The position numbers and the translations under genes are program-made. This document shows, piece after piece, positions 32,855 through 42,629 of a DNA stretch of 64,000 nucleotides. Numbering within the stretch: position 1 is the first letter of the stretch; each line of letters starts with the position of its first letter. The stretch is from Hortaea werneckii. Lineage: Eukaryota; Ascomycota; Dothideomycetes; Mycosphaerellales; Teratosphaeriaceae. Below the pieces are notes generated by a model. It saw nothing but the letters and a program-made list of their open reading frames with translations, did no database searches and was not told the DNA's origin. The stretch covers positions 1 to 64,000 of the forward strand of contig JBAOKB010000023.1 in assembly GCA_037044905.1 (NCBI GenBank), read 5' to 3'.

Positions 32855-33040
32855 AGGAATCCCCGGGTCTTCGGCGTCATCGATGGACCTGCAGCTGCTG
32901 CAGCGCAGCCAGATCTCCTCCGAGCCATCTCCGCAATGCGACTCCCAACTTCATCCATCATGTACACAGCGCTATCCACTACACTACCAGGTCTGTAATA
33001 GCTATACCATACAGATCTCCGGGAAAATACCCTTCCCAAT
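32855..33040. promoter_or_regulatory. Shared divergent promoter, ketopantoate reductase / COQ4
   Basis: Only 186 bp separate the two start codons, so both genes must use this bidirectional region or have leaders that overlap the neighbouring gene. No specific element recognised. Confidence 0.5.
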
Positions 33041-33940
33041 ATGCCTCCTCTCCGCCCTGCCTCCTTCTTCGCCCTCCCACCCGCCCTACGCGTCCGTACC
33101 TTCTCCATCCTCTCACGTCCGTCCCCCAACTACCCTGGCCATGTCCCACTCACCCTGCTGGAGCGAGGCGCCATGGCTGTAGGCTCAGCCCTCGGCGCAA
33201 TCCGTAACCCATACCGTCACGACCTGATTGCCTCCCTCGGCGAAGCCACCGCAAAACCCTACTTCGTCTCCCGGCTCCGGCGAGCCATGCTCTCCAACCC
33301 AACCGGCCGCCGCATCCTCAGAGACCGACCCCGGATCACGAGCCAGAGCATGCGGCTCGAGGAGCTCCGGCAGCTCCCCGACAACACCGTCGGCAGGGCC
33401 TACGCCGCCTGGCTCGACCGCGAGGGCGTCACGCCCGACACCCGGGATCCCGTCCGGTACATCGACGACCCGGAGGAGGCCTACGTGATGCAGCGGTACC
33501 GGGAGACGCACGACTTCACGCACGCCATCGCTGGCCTCCCCGTCATCATCGAAGGGGAACTGGCCGTCAAAGCCTTCGAGTTCGCCAACACCTTGCTCCC
33601 TATGACGGGCCTCTCGCTCGCGGCCATCATCCGACTCAAACCGGTGGAACGGCAGCGGTTCTTCGAAGTCTACGGGCCCTGGGCGGCGAAGAACGGTCTA
33701 CAGGCTGAGGAAGTCATCAATGTCTACTGGGAGGAGGAGCTCGAGACGGACGTGGATGTGCTACGGCAGCGGTTAGGGATCGAGAAGCCGCCGGATCTCC
33801 GGGAGATTCGGAAGGTGTTGCGGGATCAGAAGCGGGCGGAGAAAGCGGCGAGGGAGGCTAAAGAGGGTCGGGAGTGCCACAGGGGTTTAAGATGGGTCTT
33901 CTGGAGGGAGGAGATGGGCTATGTAAGCTATAGGAAGTAG
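33041..33940 (+). CDS. COQ4: Ubiquinone biosynthesis protein COQ4
   Basis: Matrix-side inner-membrane protein that organises the CoQ synthesis complex and has been linked to C1 decarboxylation of the quinone head group. Intronless, 299 residues. N-terminus RPASFFALPPALRVRTFS is a mitochondrial presequence. The core shows HVPLTLLERGAMAVGSA, NPYRHDLIASLGEAT, RRILRDRPRITS, and the zinc site HDFTHAIAGLPVIIEGE (HDxxH plus Glu), followed by GELAVKAFEFANTLLPM and INVYWEEELETDVDVLRQRLGI. After the usual Lys/Arg/Glu end there is an extra tail (CHRGLRWVFWREEMGYVSYRK) absent from the orthologues I know; it may be read-through of a former intron or a lineage-specific addition. Confidence 0.95.
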   Translation: MPPLRPASFFALPPALRVRTFSILSRPSPNYPGHVPLTLLERGAMAVGSALGAIRNPYRHDLIASLGEATAKPYFVSRLRRAMLSNPTGRRILRDRPRITSQSMRLEELRQLPDNTVGRAYAAWLDREGVTPDTRDPVRYIDDPEEAYVMQRYRETHDFTHAIAGLPVIIEGELAVKAFEFANTLLPMTGLSLAAIIRLKPVERQRFFEVYGPWAAKNGLQAEEVINVYWEEELETDVDVLRQRLGIEKPPDLREIRKVLRDQKRAEKAAREAKEGRECHRGLRWVFWREEMGYVSYRK

Positions 33941-34819
33941 GAATCTGAGTCGTTCCATTTTTGCATTTTGCATGCAGCAGACAGCTTCTAAGTGTGGTGC
34001 TTGTGGCCTATTCCTAAAGGTCGGACGTCTGTTTGGCTGCTGCTATTTACCTTACTACTATCCTGTTACTGCTGTTTACTGTCGCAACTGTGCTAATTAT
34101 CTGCTGCTTTCCTGCCAGATGTCGCTACGCCTACGTGCTTCTTTTCTCGGGCCTATTGTGTGTGTTGATGCTTGACTCGAATGGCCTAGACCTGTCACAT
34201 GCCATAGTATATCCAGGCATGTGCGAATCTGAAGCAAGTAAAATACTTTGGTACCGATATGCACGTGGGCCGCGCTAAGAACTTCACGTTGCAGCAGGCG
34301 ATAGCGAAGTGAAGGTGTCTCCAAGTATGTGCGCATACCAAAGATGCTGCTTTCTTGCACTCTTTCGACCCTAATACGAGTACCCTCGAGATGCACAGAG
34401 TGCTTAAGGCAACAAAAGGGAGACAGACAGGATTCCAACGATTGTCCAGGATTTTTTCATTGGAGAGGCGAGTGAAGGCATGTTGAGAATAGTAAGGTTA
34501 GAAGTGAGGCTTCATTTCACTTCTTTACCCGCACAATCATAACAGACTCGCATGCAAACGCTCGTTTAGCACGTGAAGTGCTGGGGTAGACGAAGGCTCG
34601 AATTTAAATAGCCACTTCGTCTCCCTCTATTTTCTCTCTTCTCCCAATCTACCACCCTCCGACACCATGCGAGCAACGAGAATCACCCAACCCTGCTTCG
34701 CATTTTAAGCCAACCCATCCAGAAGAGCTCTACGGTAATTTACCTTCCACCCTCCTATATCCAAGTCCATCGGAACTAATTATCTTTAAATAGATCTCGC
34801 TCCGCTCCGAGTTCTAAGT
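33941..34819. other. Intergenic upstream of the repeat locus
   Basis: No supported gene. At 34600-34668 a promoter-like arrangement is seen: a tttaaatag TATA-like box (34601-34609), a pyrimidine-rich stretch, then an ATG at 34669 opening a 13-codon frame. Downstream a possible intron runs from gtaatt (34735) to aatag (34794), just before the ATG at 34820. Confidence 0.35.
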
Positions 34820-35125
34820 ATGGCAAACATCCGTCGTCTCTTGGTCACTATCCTGACCATGCTAGGCATGATCCTCCTTAATCTCCTCAAGGTCCTTGTC
34901 GGCGCTCCGGACAGCAATGAGAGCATGGCAAACATCCGTCGTCTCTTGGACACTATCATGACTATTGAAGGCGTAATCCTCTTCAATGTCCTCAAGGTCC
35001 TTGTCGGCGCTCCGGGCAGGAACGAAAGCATAGCAAACATTCGTCGTCTCTCGGTCACTGTCTTGACCATGCTGGGCATGATCCCCCTTAAGGCCCTTGT
35101 CGACGCTCCCCACAGCAACGAAAGC
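34820..35125 (+). repeat. 105-bp tandem repeat, three units
   Basis: Units at 34820-34924, 34925-35029 (both 105 bp) and 35030-35125 (96 bp, nine bases shorter). Each starts a(t)ggcaaacatycgtcgtctc and ends in cagcaatgagagc-like sequence. On the plus strand every unit reads as a 35-residue (32 in the third) hydrophobic-basic module, ANIRRLL..GMILLNLLKVLVGAP..NES. The period is divisible by three and stop-free, so minus-strand frames are also open, with a unit based on RRRMFAMLSLLSGAP. Confidence 0.85.
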
Positions 35126-35583
35126 TCCCTTGCTACCGTCAACCCTGTCACTACCGTCGACCCCTTACCACTGTCAACTCCACAGGAGTCCCTCCGCCGA
35201 TTGACGCCGCTGTTCTGCTTAAGATCGTTGTCGATGCCAAAGAAGCGGAAAAACATTATGAGACGAACGACCGCTTCTCCGCTGGCACGATCGACTTCTG
35301 CGTCCCGGCTTTGCATTGGAACATTGGCAGAGAGCTGATAGTCTCCTCAAGCCAACTGGACGTTTTGTTCCCCTTTGGCTATCCCGGCAAGGCAAACCAC
35401 CGTGAAGCGAAACTCACGGTCGACAATGTCCTCAAGTCTGTGGCAGGTCTGCTTCTTGCGAAAGGATTCTTTTCCAATCAGGAGCTCTTCTTCGAAGTGC
35501 TAGAGACTATCGCACAACTGTCTCCAATGTTCTTTACCGGCGACACAGTCCTCTTCGCCGTCACCGTAAACATTACACGGTAA
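34820..35583 (+). pseudogene. Unrecognised repeat-protein gene, possibly frameshifted
   Basis: I do not recognise this. A plus-strand frame from 34820 to 35338 (172 codons) contains the three repeats and then becomes Ser/Arg-rich. A second frame, open to the stop at 35581-35583, reads much more like protein: LLKIVVDAKEAEKHYETNDR, SAGTIDFCVPALHWNIGREL, VAGLLLAKGFFSNQELFFEV, then FFTGDTVLFAVTVNITR. Its first part (LLKIVVDA) resembles the repeat (LLKVLVGAP), suggesting that one protein was split by a frameshift, or is joined by an intron I cannot place near 35130-35185. A convincing splice donor is lacking. The minus-strand frame 35316-34786 (176 codons) is also open but shows no family motif. 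A gene, a broken gene, or two overlapping readings all remain possible. Confidence 0.35.
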
Positions 35584-36792
35584 TACATGCAATGCAAGAA
35601 GATGAAGACGGCATTGCAAAAGGCAATAGTAGAGGTATAGCTATCGGCATCTCGACATACTCTTCTTAGAAGGGGATAGAGGCCGCGACGTCAATTTCTT
35701 ATCCATTTGTATCCGTAAGGAGGGCAGTATATTGCGAGCTCTGAGGCCCGAGGCTTGCAGCAAAGGGGGGGAGGGGAATTCTGTGAGCAAGCCAGGCAGA
35801 TTTGAACATCTTGGGACAGCACCGTTTGGGAGCTTGCGCAAGACGTGGTCGCCTGGGACTTCAAAGAACCAACATTTTTAATCGGATATCTTGTTTCCAT
35901 AAATCTCCCTATTTTCCTTGCTATCGTCTAGCTCCTATACTGTTAGGATCTTCTTACGAAAACTTGACCTGTCTTTGCACATGGCCGTTGCTGGCTGGAA
36001 CTTCACGAGATTTCGTTCCCAATCACCCTTTCGGGCCTACGATTGAAAGTCGAGACTAAATGCAGTGATACTTGTTGCTTGATCCCTCATAGACGCTGCA
36101 TTTTTTGAGGCATTGTTTGGGACGCATCGATGCTGCGCAAAGCATTGTTCTTCAGTATATTAGGTAAGGAAAGAGTGATTGCCCGCAAGTAAACGACTCG
36201 CCATCCCATCGAAAAGAATGCCGCTTTCTCGTTTTATTTCATCTTCATCGGGGATGGACGCCATGGCTCTGTACAGGCGTCTTGCGACATCACGGGCTTT
36301 GACTTTCGCAGAAGAGATGAGCACGATGGGATTAGTTGCTCTTTGGAGCACAAGTCGCCCGACTGTAAGGACGAGTAAGGAGCCTTGGCCATTTGAATAC
36401 TATTGCGCTGTGATTATATGCATAGAGAATATGAAGTAACCAGTGAAAACCCGGAAGAAGGCTTGTCCCTCCTGGATGGCTGCGATATCCATGAATGTCC
36501 ATCTGGGTAGGATCAATTCGTGGTCTGGATCCTGAAACAAGCTTCTTTGCATGAGCTTAGCCAACTTTCTGCAGCTCAAGCTCATTTAAGGTTGAGTTTG
36601 ATTGTGGGCAATACGGGAGCTGACATGGTACTCATGACGATCAAGCGGGGGACTTGCGTGGTCATGGGCTTACCGGCTGTATTTGTAGACAACAACTGCC
36701 CGGGCACGGCCAGGTCTATAGAAATCTAGCGACGACGGCTTACAATACACTGTAGACTTTGAAGCACTAGACGACCCAAACTTCCAAGCAAA
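35584..36792. other. Intergenic, 1.2 kb
   Basis: No supported gene. A minus-strand frame at 36160-36351 (63 codons) has mixed charged composition but no recognised family. Confidence 0.4.
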
Positions 36793-37125
36793 ATGCCATC
36801 CGTACGTCTCCGTGAGGAGCAATATAGCGACGTCGCTAACGTCTTCACAGGAACAGGAGTTAAGCGAGGAGGACAAGAAGATTCTCAAGGAGGCGCACGA
36901 AAACAAGGTAAGATTTCCGTGCGAATGATATTAGGCCTTGTCCTTTTCATCTGAGTTCGACGAACTAATGCCACGGGCAAGGACAATCCGAACCATCCTG
37001 CGCACAAGGACCACCCTAAGCATCATGAGTTCCTCAAAAGCATTCCTCAAAGGCTAGGTGGAGCTGCCATCTTTGGTGCCGGCGCAACAGCAGGGGCGGA
37101 CTTGGTTAATAGTATCATACACTAG
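36793..37125 (+). CDS. Small uncharacterised 69-aa protein, three exons
   Basis: Assembled from splice signals: exon 1 36793-36801 (nine coding bases, MPS), exon 2 36851-36907, exon 3 36982-37125; introns of 49 nt (gtacgt...cttcacag) and 74 nt (gtaaga...ggcaag). The protein reads MPS + EQELSEEDKKILKEAHENK + DNPNHPAHKDHPKHHEF.. and ends LGGAAIFGAGATAGADLVNSIIH. It has a charged helix, a His/Pro-rich linker and a Gly/Ala-zipper-like hydrophobic C-terminus that could insert into or lie on a membrane. Both introns have good signals and keep phase, and the junctions fall at domain edges, which supports a real gene. I know no function and assign none. Confidence 0.65.
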
Positions 37126-37388
37126 GGTCAATGCTTGGAGATAGTGCTGTATTTCAACTTTCGACTTGGTGGAAAGCCTCAATAGTGATTTCTTCCCCTC
37201 GCTGGTCTCTCTATTGCTTCCTGCGCCACTTATACAATCGCATATTTGGCTCGTTTTTGGCCAGCCGAGACGGCGCCGTATGGTAAGTACATTTGCGCTA
37301 CATCCAACATTGGCCCGGCTGCACGTCTGTTGTACGGAACTCGTAGGCAGATGCCGACAATACTTTGGCCTTGATATGCTGAGTGTGT

Positions 37389-37850
37389 CTAAGTCTTTGG
37401 CAACTTGAAACCCTCCTCCATCTGAGCTGCCCCTTCGACTGCGCACCACCAGTGTGGCCTCCGCTTGGTGAAAACCTCAAAAGCCGGTTTCATCTCCGGG
37501 AGGTCGAGCATATCTTCACCGTCGATCAAGCCGGCTCTCACAAACTTGGCAGTCGGCATCATGTTGAACTCTGCCCACAGTGTGCAACGGCAATCGGCGC
37601 AAAAGTGGATGTTGCCAGAGCCCGTGGGTGTCGATTCGCTTTGGGGTGTGCCACGCTCCAGGTGAAAAGCCTCGTTCGGGATTGTTGCGATCATGGCGAA
37701 AGCAGAGCCGGTCCTTTTACGGCATGTCATGCAATGGCATAGGGCGGTCTGAGAGATCTTGTCGAGCTTGATGTGGCATTTTCCACACAGGCAGGTTGCG
37801 GTTCTGTTGGTCATCATGAGTGATGTGATAATTGTTCCTTGGTAGTTCAA
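37389..37850 (-). CDS. GFA/CENP-V domain zinc protein
   Basis: Small protein of the glutathione-dependent formaldehyde-activating (GFA)/CENP-V superfamily, many of which bind zinc and act on or carry thiol adducts. 153 residues, intronless. The zinc ligands are seen in order: CLCGKCHIKLD, CHCMTCRKRTGSAFAM and FCADCRCTLWAEF, followed by the RAGLIDGEDMLDLPEMKPAFEVFTKRRPHWW segment typical of the fungal members. A second and third Met at residues 12-13 are equally possible starts. Substrate unknown; the name of the family does not imply formaldehyde activity here. Confidence 0.88.
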   Translation of the reverse strand: MNYQGTIITSLMMTNRTATCLCGKCHIKLDKISQTALCHCMTCRKRTGSAFAMIATIPNEAFHLERGTPQSESTPTGSGNIHFCADCRCTLWAEFNMMPTAKFVRAGLIDGEDMLDLPEMKPAFEVFTKRRPHWWCAVEGAAQMEEGFKLPKT

Positions 37851-38803
37851 ATAAGGATTCCGGAATGGAAGCAGGTTCTTTCTGCTGAGAAAAAGAGGTT
37901 GGAATGGTCTATTCGGTCCTGCAATCCTGCTCCTTCGTCTCCACCCAACGGTGTTCCTATTTGTTCCGGGTTTTGGATAGGCTTGGACACCGCCGCTAAG
38001 CCAAGTGATATTCTATCTTCGAATTCAGCGCTGCTTCTTGTAAACATAGCTTCGACTACTTTGATCTTTGAGACGCCTGGAAGATGTCGCGACAGCATTG
38101 AATGGACGGGACACGAGGAAGATGGAGACAGTCTTCAAGCGAGTAAAGTGTGTCCCGATGTCCTCCGCGTTCCGGTCTGCAGCGCTGTCTGCCTTCCGAG
38201 ACTTTGGTGAGTCGCCCCTCGCCGCGAATCTCAAGTCCTACCACATCTCCTGTACATGTCTGCCATCATCAGAATCGTCTACCGTTATGCGACAAGCTTG
38301 TCATAAGCAATCCTCGAGCTTGGTGAACCTTCCGTTCTCAAGTTTACGCCTGAATTTATAGCCTAACCTTTGCGCTCTCTGGGCCACTCCTCTGTACCTT
38401 CGGACTCAAAGGCGTCCTTCGTTCATCGCGAGCTTCAATAAACACGACATATCTTCTTGTCGAATATAGCAAAGCTGAAGTGGTTGTACAACAGATACGG
38501 AGGAGGGACGAGCCCGTCTTGTGAGAGCTCTATCACATTAAAGTTTGTTCCAGAACACTGGATGTCCAGATCCCATCGCTTGGCTATCATCATGTTTGAA
38601 GTCTTGGCAATTGTTTTCTACGTCATGCATATACCAATACGACAAACGACAAGTCCGCGGCAACATCACATCATTGTCAGCACGACCAAAGGTAAATCAA
38701 ACTATATACAGCTAGATTATAAAGTGCGAGCCATTCCCCAGGTTGAAGGTTGCAGATCAATCAAGACATACCCTTATCCCCATCTCTATATATTGAGTTC
38801 AAC
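37851..38803. other. Intergenic upstream of lipocalin gene
   Basis: Roughly 950 bp with several short frames that lack motifs. A TATA-like tatatat occurs at 38787-38793 just ahead of the lipocalin ATG. Confidence 0.4.
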
Positions 38804-39517
38804 ATGTTAGGAAAGGCAACCGTAGCATTTGCGCTGCTCGCATCCGCGAGAGCCAATTCCCTATACCGCCGCCATACTCGTCACGAACAGATTTGCGAGC
38901 CAATTAACGAAGTCGCCCCGGCCCTGTGGGACAAGTAGGTGCCATCTCAACTTGACCTTTACGCTCCTACTGAACGCGGTCTCAACAGGCAATGCTTCTA
39001 CCCTCCACCCACGGAAAACTTTGACGTGAACGCATACCTCGGCCGCTGGTATCAGGTCGCAGGCAATCCGGCATCGTTCACGGCCGCATGTGATGGCTGC
39101 ATTTTCGCCGAATACGGTCTTAACGAAAATGGAACGGTCGCGGTCACCAATGGCTGTCAGCGGGATACACCTGCCGGTCCAGTGCCCGTCAGGGTGAACG
39201 GCACAGCGACTCCAGCCCCACGAGCTTACGGCAACGAGGGCGTCTTCACGGTGAACTTCCCCTTCCCAACGTCCGGCGCAGATGTCGAGGGCAGCGAAGG
39301 ATCGTGCCCAGGTCCGAACTACATCGTACAGGCTTTCGATGACTACCGCGGATGGGCGCTCGTGCAATCCTCGAACTTCACCACCCTTTTTGTGCTGAGT
39401 AGGGAACAGCAAAGGACCAGTATGGAAATCGACCAGTGGCTGGCTATCGCCGAGGAGCTGGGCAGCGATATCAGCAATGTGGTCAGGTACAACCAGACTG
39501 GCTGCACTGCCATCTGA
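38804..39517 (+). CDS. Secreted lipocalin-like protein
   Basis: Two exons, 38804-38934 and 38989-39517, joined over a 54-nt intron (gtaggt...tcaacag) to a 219-residue protein. N-terminal signal peptide MLGKATVAFALLASARANS. Exon 2 starts with QCFYPPPTENFDVNAYLGRW and WYQVAG: the GxW motif of lipocalin strand A with flanking Cys, as in bacterial Blc and apolipoprotein-D types. Further CDGCIFAEYGLNENGTVAVTN, YIVQAFDDYRGWALVQSSNFTTLFVLSRE and a C-terminal Cys (NQTGCTAI) complete a beta-barrel pattern, and the LSRE-type end is another family mark. Likely extracellular binder of a small hydrophobic ligand; ligand unknown. Several NxT/S sites fit secretion. Confidence 0.85.
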
Positions 39518-40107
39518 TTGTAGATAGCGAGACAGCTTGCGTAAATTGGGTTTGTTGCGGAATCCCTCTGACCGTTGTTCGCTATATTTACATCCACAAC
39601 TTCGATGTCGTCTGAGGTCGTCAGTAACTGTTGTCTTACCATTGAAGGAGTGTTGAGTTGCGTGTCGACATATGATATAAGCTGCATGATCCCTCAAACT
39701 GTCCTCCCAGCTATTATCCGCTTTAGTGCAAGCGCATTTCAAAGTCGCCGCTCCAGATACCATCTCGTGTAGATTCTCCCAGGTTAGTAATGTACACTAC
39801 GCCGCCTTCACCATACATCATCTTAGTGCCTCGAGTATTACACGGCTTGCCCCCATGGTGGCCAGACAAACCACTTTGCTGGCTATCATTTGCTGCTGCG
39901 ATGTTGATGTTTGCAAGCGACAGGCCATCGTTATAGTTGTCTGATACCTTGGTGGCTTTTTGAACAATGCCATAGAGACAGAGTTGCTGGACCGTGAGGG
40001 GGCATTGCCATTTTGGAAGTGAATGTTGGAGATCGAACCAGGCTTCGGGCTGAGGTCCGGGGGCGCAGAGCCAGGATGCCTCAGGCCGAAGTTGACCAGA
40101 AAAGGCC
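39518..40107. other. Intergenic
   Basis: Lipocalin 3' flank and GPI2 upstream region; nothing else supported. Confidence 0.4.
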
Positions 40108-41619
40108 ATGAGCATTGGACGAGCAAGACACTCAATGGCAGCGTATGATCAGGTATCTGCATCGCGTTCGTCCCGCGCAAGCTCGGTGCAACCAGTTGAT
40201 CCTCACACGCATGCTCGTGAGCATTCGCACCTTCACCCTAGAGATGCCATCTCCGCCAGCTCTCCCCCACCACAGGGACAGCGTGGAAGCAGTCCGCTGG
40301 GCCGCAGCGACACTGTGACTACCGCGACACAGCATCAATCGCGAGGTAAACGGCGAGACAAGCGGCGAGGTCGGAGTGGCAACCGTCGCGGGAAGACACC
40401 ATGGAAAAAGTTGCTATGGGTGAAACAGAACTACCCGGACAACTATACAGATGAGGAGACCTTCCTGGACCACCTCCAACGCAACCCACGGCTCAGGCCG
40501 TACGAGTTTTGGCCACTTGTCGCCGACAGTACAATCATCGTGCAGCATGTCTGTTCCGTGGTTATCTTCGTATGCTGCTTCACAGCAATCTTCCAGGAGC
40601 GAGTGAGTCCACAGACCGTTGTGGGATGGGCGACAAGCGGAACGGTAGCTGGCTGGGTGCTAAGAGATTGGTGGCAGAGCGAAGAGGATCTCGAAGAAGC
40701 TTTGGCTGCGAAAAGAGGTCTTCAGGACGCCAGTATGGTTGCAGAGGACGAAGAGAAAGCGTCTACTAGCGGAACGTCCGGCTCTGCCCCTGCTTCAGCC
40801 ACCGCAGAGTTTGGCATGCCCTATAAGGAAACCCCAATGGCCATCAATGCTGCCAGTACTATGACATCTAAATCGCATTCGCGTAACCCGAGTACAGGTT
40901 CTACCTCGAGCAACCTTCCGTCGGTGCCTCTAGCTTCTGCGGATATGCTAAGCCCGTCACAGACCGCTGCATCTTCTGCAACTCCAGCGCCAGCATATTT
41001 ACCAAAATACCCTGGCAGATCCTCTTCCTTTTCACCCCGTATGCAGGAGCGCCTGACTACTGCAAAGTCAGCTATCCTAATCTACTGCTCACTACTTGGC
41101 CTATCGCCTATCCTCAAGTCCCTTACAAAATCGACATCAAGCGATAGTATATGGGCTCTTAGCTCATGGCTCCTCATCCTCAACATCTTCACTTTCGACT
41201 ACGGTGCTGGACCGGAGGTGAAGTTCCCGGCGAGCTTAAGCACGAATGCCGCGCTCATGGCATCCACAGTGCTTGCTTCCAGACTCCCTTCTACCACGCA
41301 CGTGTTCAGCCTCACCCTTTTCAGCATAGAGGTCTTCGGGCTCTTCCCAGTCTTCCGCCGACATTTACGGCATCATTCTTGGCCTGGACACCTTTGGCTC
41401 ACTATTGCGCTCGTGTCCATGGCTAGCGGCGGACTGAGCATCACCATCTCTGGCGGCGGATGGGGAATGGGTGTCCTTGGCATCTTGCTGGGTGGTATGG
41501 TGACGTGTTTGAGCTTAGGCTTGACGAGCTGGTGGCTGATTGGGCTGCAACGGTACAAAAACGAGATCCATGGGCCGTGGGATCCAGCGAGGCCTATCAT
41601 TAGGCGTCACTGGGATTGA
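40108..41619 (+). CDS. GPI2: GPI-GlcNAc transferase subunit GPI2 (PIG-C)
   Basis: Multispanning ER subunit of the UDP-GlcNAc:PI N-acetylglucosaminyltransferase complex that starts GPI-anchor synthesis. Intronless, 503 residues. The N-terminal ~90 residues are Ser/Arg-rich and disordered, then the conserved KKLLWVKQNYPDNYTDEETFL and RPYEFWPLVADSTIIVQHV enter the first helices. A long Ser/Thr-rich insert (about residues 190-310) separates them from a block of six helices beginning LTTAKSAILIYCSLLGLSPILKSLT and including WALSSWLLILNIFTFDYG, SLSTNAALMASTVLASRLPS and the end IGLQRYKNEIHGPWDPA. These are diagnostic for PIG-C. The cytosolic loop is longer than in yeast, as usual in Pezizomycotina. 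The inner Met at 40135 is an alternative start. Confidence 0.95.
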   Translation: MSIGRARHSMAAYDQVSASRSSRASSVQPVDPHTHAREHSHLHPRDAISASSPPPQGQRGSSPLGRSDTVTTATQHQSRGKRRDKRRGRSGNRRGKTPWKKLLWVKQNYPDNYTDEETFLDHLQRNPRLRPYEFWPLVADSTIIVQHVCSVVIFVCCFTAIFQERVSPQTVVGWATSGTVAGWVLRDWWQSEEDLEEALAAKRGLQDASMVAEDEEKASTSGTSGSAPASATAEFGMPYKETPMAINAASTMTSKSHSRNPSTGSTSSNLPSVPLASADMLSPSQTAASSATPAPAYLPKYPGRSSSFSPRMQERLTTAKSAILIYCSLLGLSPILKSLTKSTSSDSIWALSSWLLILNIFTFDYGAGPEVKFPASLSTNAALMASTVLASRLPSTTHVFSLTLFSIEVFGLFPVFRRHLRHHSWPGHLWLTIALVSMASGGLSITISGGGWGMGVLGILLGGMVTCLSLGLTSWWLIGLQRYKNEIHGPWDPARPIIRRHWD

Positions 41620-42154
41620 CAGAAATGTATATGCTACGTAGACTCATATGTACTGTCAGTGTGAGGTAGAACGAAGCATTCGGTTGATATCCTTCGATGA
41701 GACAATCCAGAATCTATGTCCCGTAAGACCAAACTATCTTGTAGGAATTTTCGTGTTTGTAATACCGCTAAGATATATCCCACGTTACATTGGCTGTCCC
41801 TCAATGGGATGGCGATTCGGATGAGCTTTGTAACTCGCTGCTCGGACCCTTCCCATGGCACCTTGTCTAGCAACTACCCTGCTTACTGAGGGCGTAGGAG
41901 TATATATCGGCCAGCTTTGCTTGTTGCCTGGAGTAGTAGGTGTCGCCCCTCTACCCCTGGCCTTCATCCTCAATTCGTGTTTTTGTGAACCGTGCCACAC
42001 GTGCGAACACTGAGACAGCCCAGGAGAGAAGAGAAGAGACCAGAGGGTTTCTCCCTAGTCGGACCAGCATGCACATCATATTGAAGCGTCTTGCCTTAGA
42101 ATGGACTGAGTTGCGAAGCGGGTGACGCGCCGAGCTTTCATTGAACATGAAAGA
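41620..42154. other. Convergent intergenic
   Basis: 3' flanks of GPI2 and the PDCD5 gene. No gene supported. Confidence 0.4.
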
Positions 42155-42629
42155 TTATACGTCGTTCAGCAGATCGTCCAGGTCATCATCATCCCAACCG
42201 CCTTTCCTCCTTTGCACTGTCACCTTCTCAGTCTCCTGCTGTTGCTCATTTACTGCGTTCAAGATATCCTTCAACTGCTCTTCCGTCACGCGCTGTCGCA
42301 GCTGGCCTGTTCGCGCCAGCATGATCAATCGATTCTCGACATCTTCGGCCCTCGATGCCTTTACAAGTCTAATACGGCCGAGTCTATCTGCTGCGGCCGG
42401 GTCGAGGATTTGGGAAAGGATTGACTGGCGCACTTCTGCTTCACGATTCCTACCTCAAATCTCAGTCCGATTTTTCTTACACGGCGTGAATGCTTCGCGA
42501 GACGTACTTCTGCTGCTCTTGCTGGTCGCCACCACCTTGGCCGCCGCCTCCACCGCCGCCGCCTCCCCCTTGCGACTGCAGCTCTTGCTTGCGCGCCTGC
42601 CTAATTGCCTCTAGATCGGAGTCCGCCAT
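42155..42629 (-). CDS. PDCD5 family DNA-binding protein
   Basis: Small helical-bundle protein of the PDCD5/TFAR19 family (yeast YMR074C), found in archaea and eukaryotes; implicated in chromatin and chaperonin-linked processes, role in fungi unclear. Two exons, 42629-42508 and 42449-42155, 58-nt intron, 138 residues. MADSDLEAIRQARKQELQ is the family N-terminus, followed by a Gly run of about ten (unusual in length) and the splice QQKNREAEVRQSILSQILDPAAADRLGRIRLVK. The C-terminus GGWDDDDLDDLLNDV is acidic as in the family. All landmarks fit. Confidence 0.94.

Noticed and set aside
38861..39763. 300-codon minus-strand frame
   Set aside because: Antisense to the lipocalin gene, which has a signal peptide, GxW motif and a proper intron.
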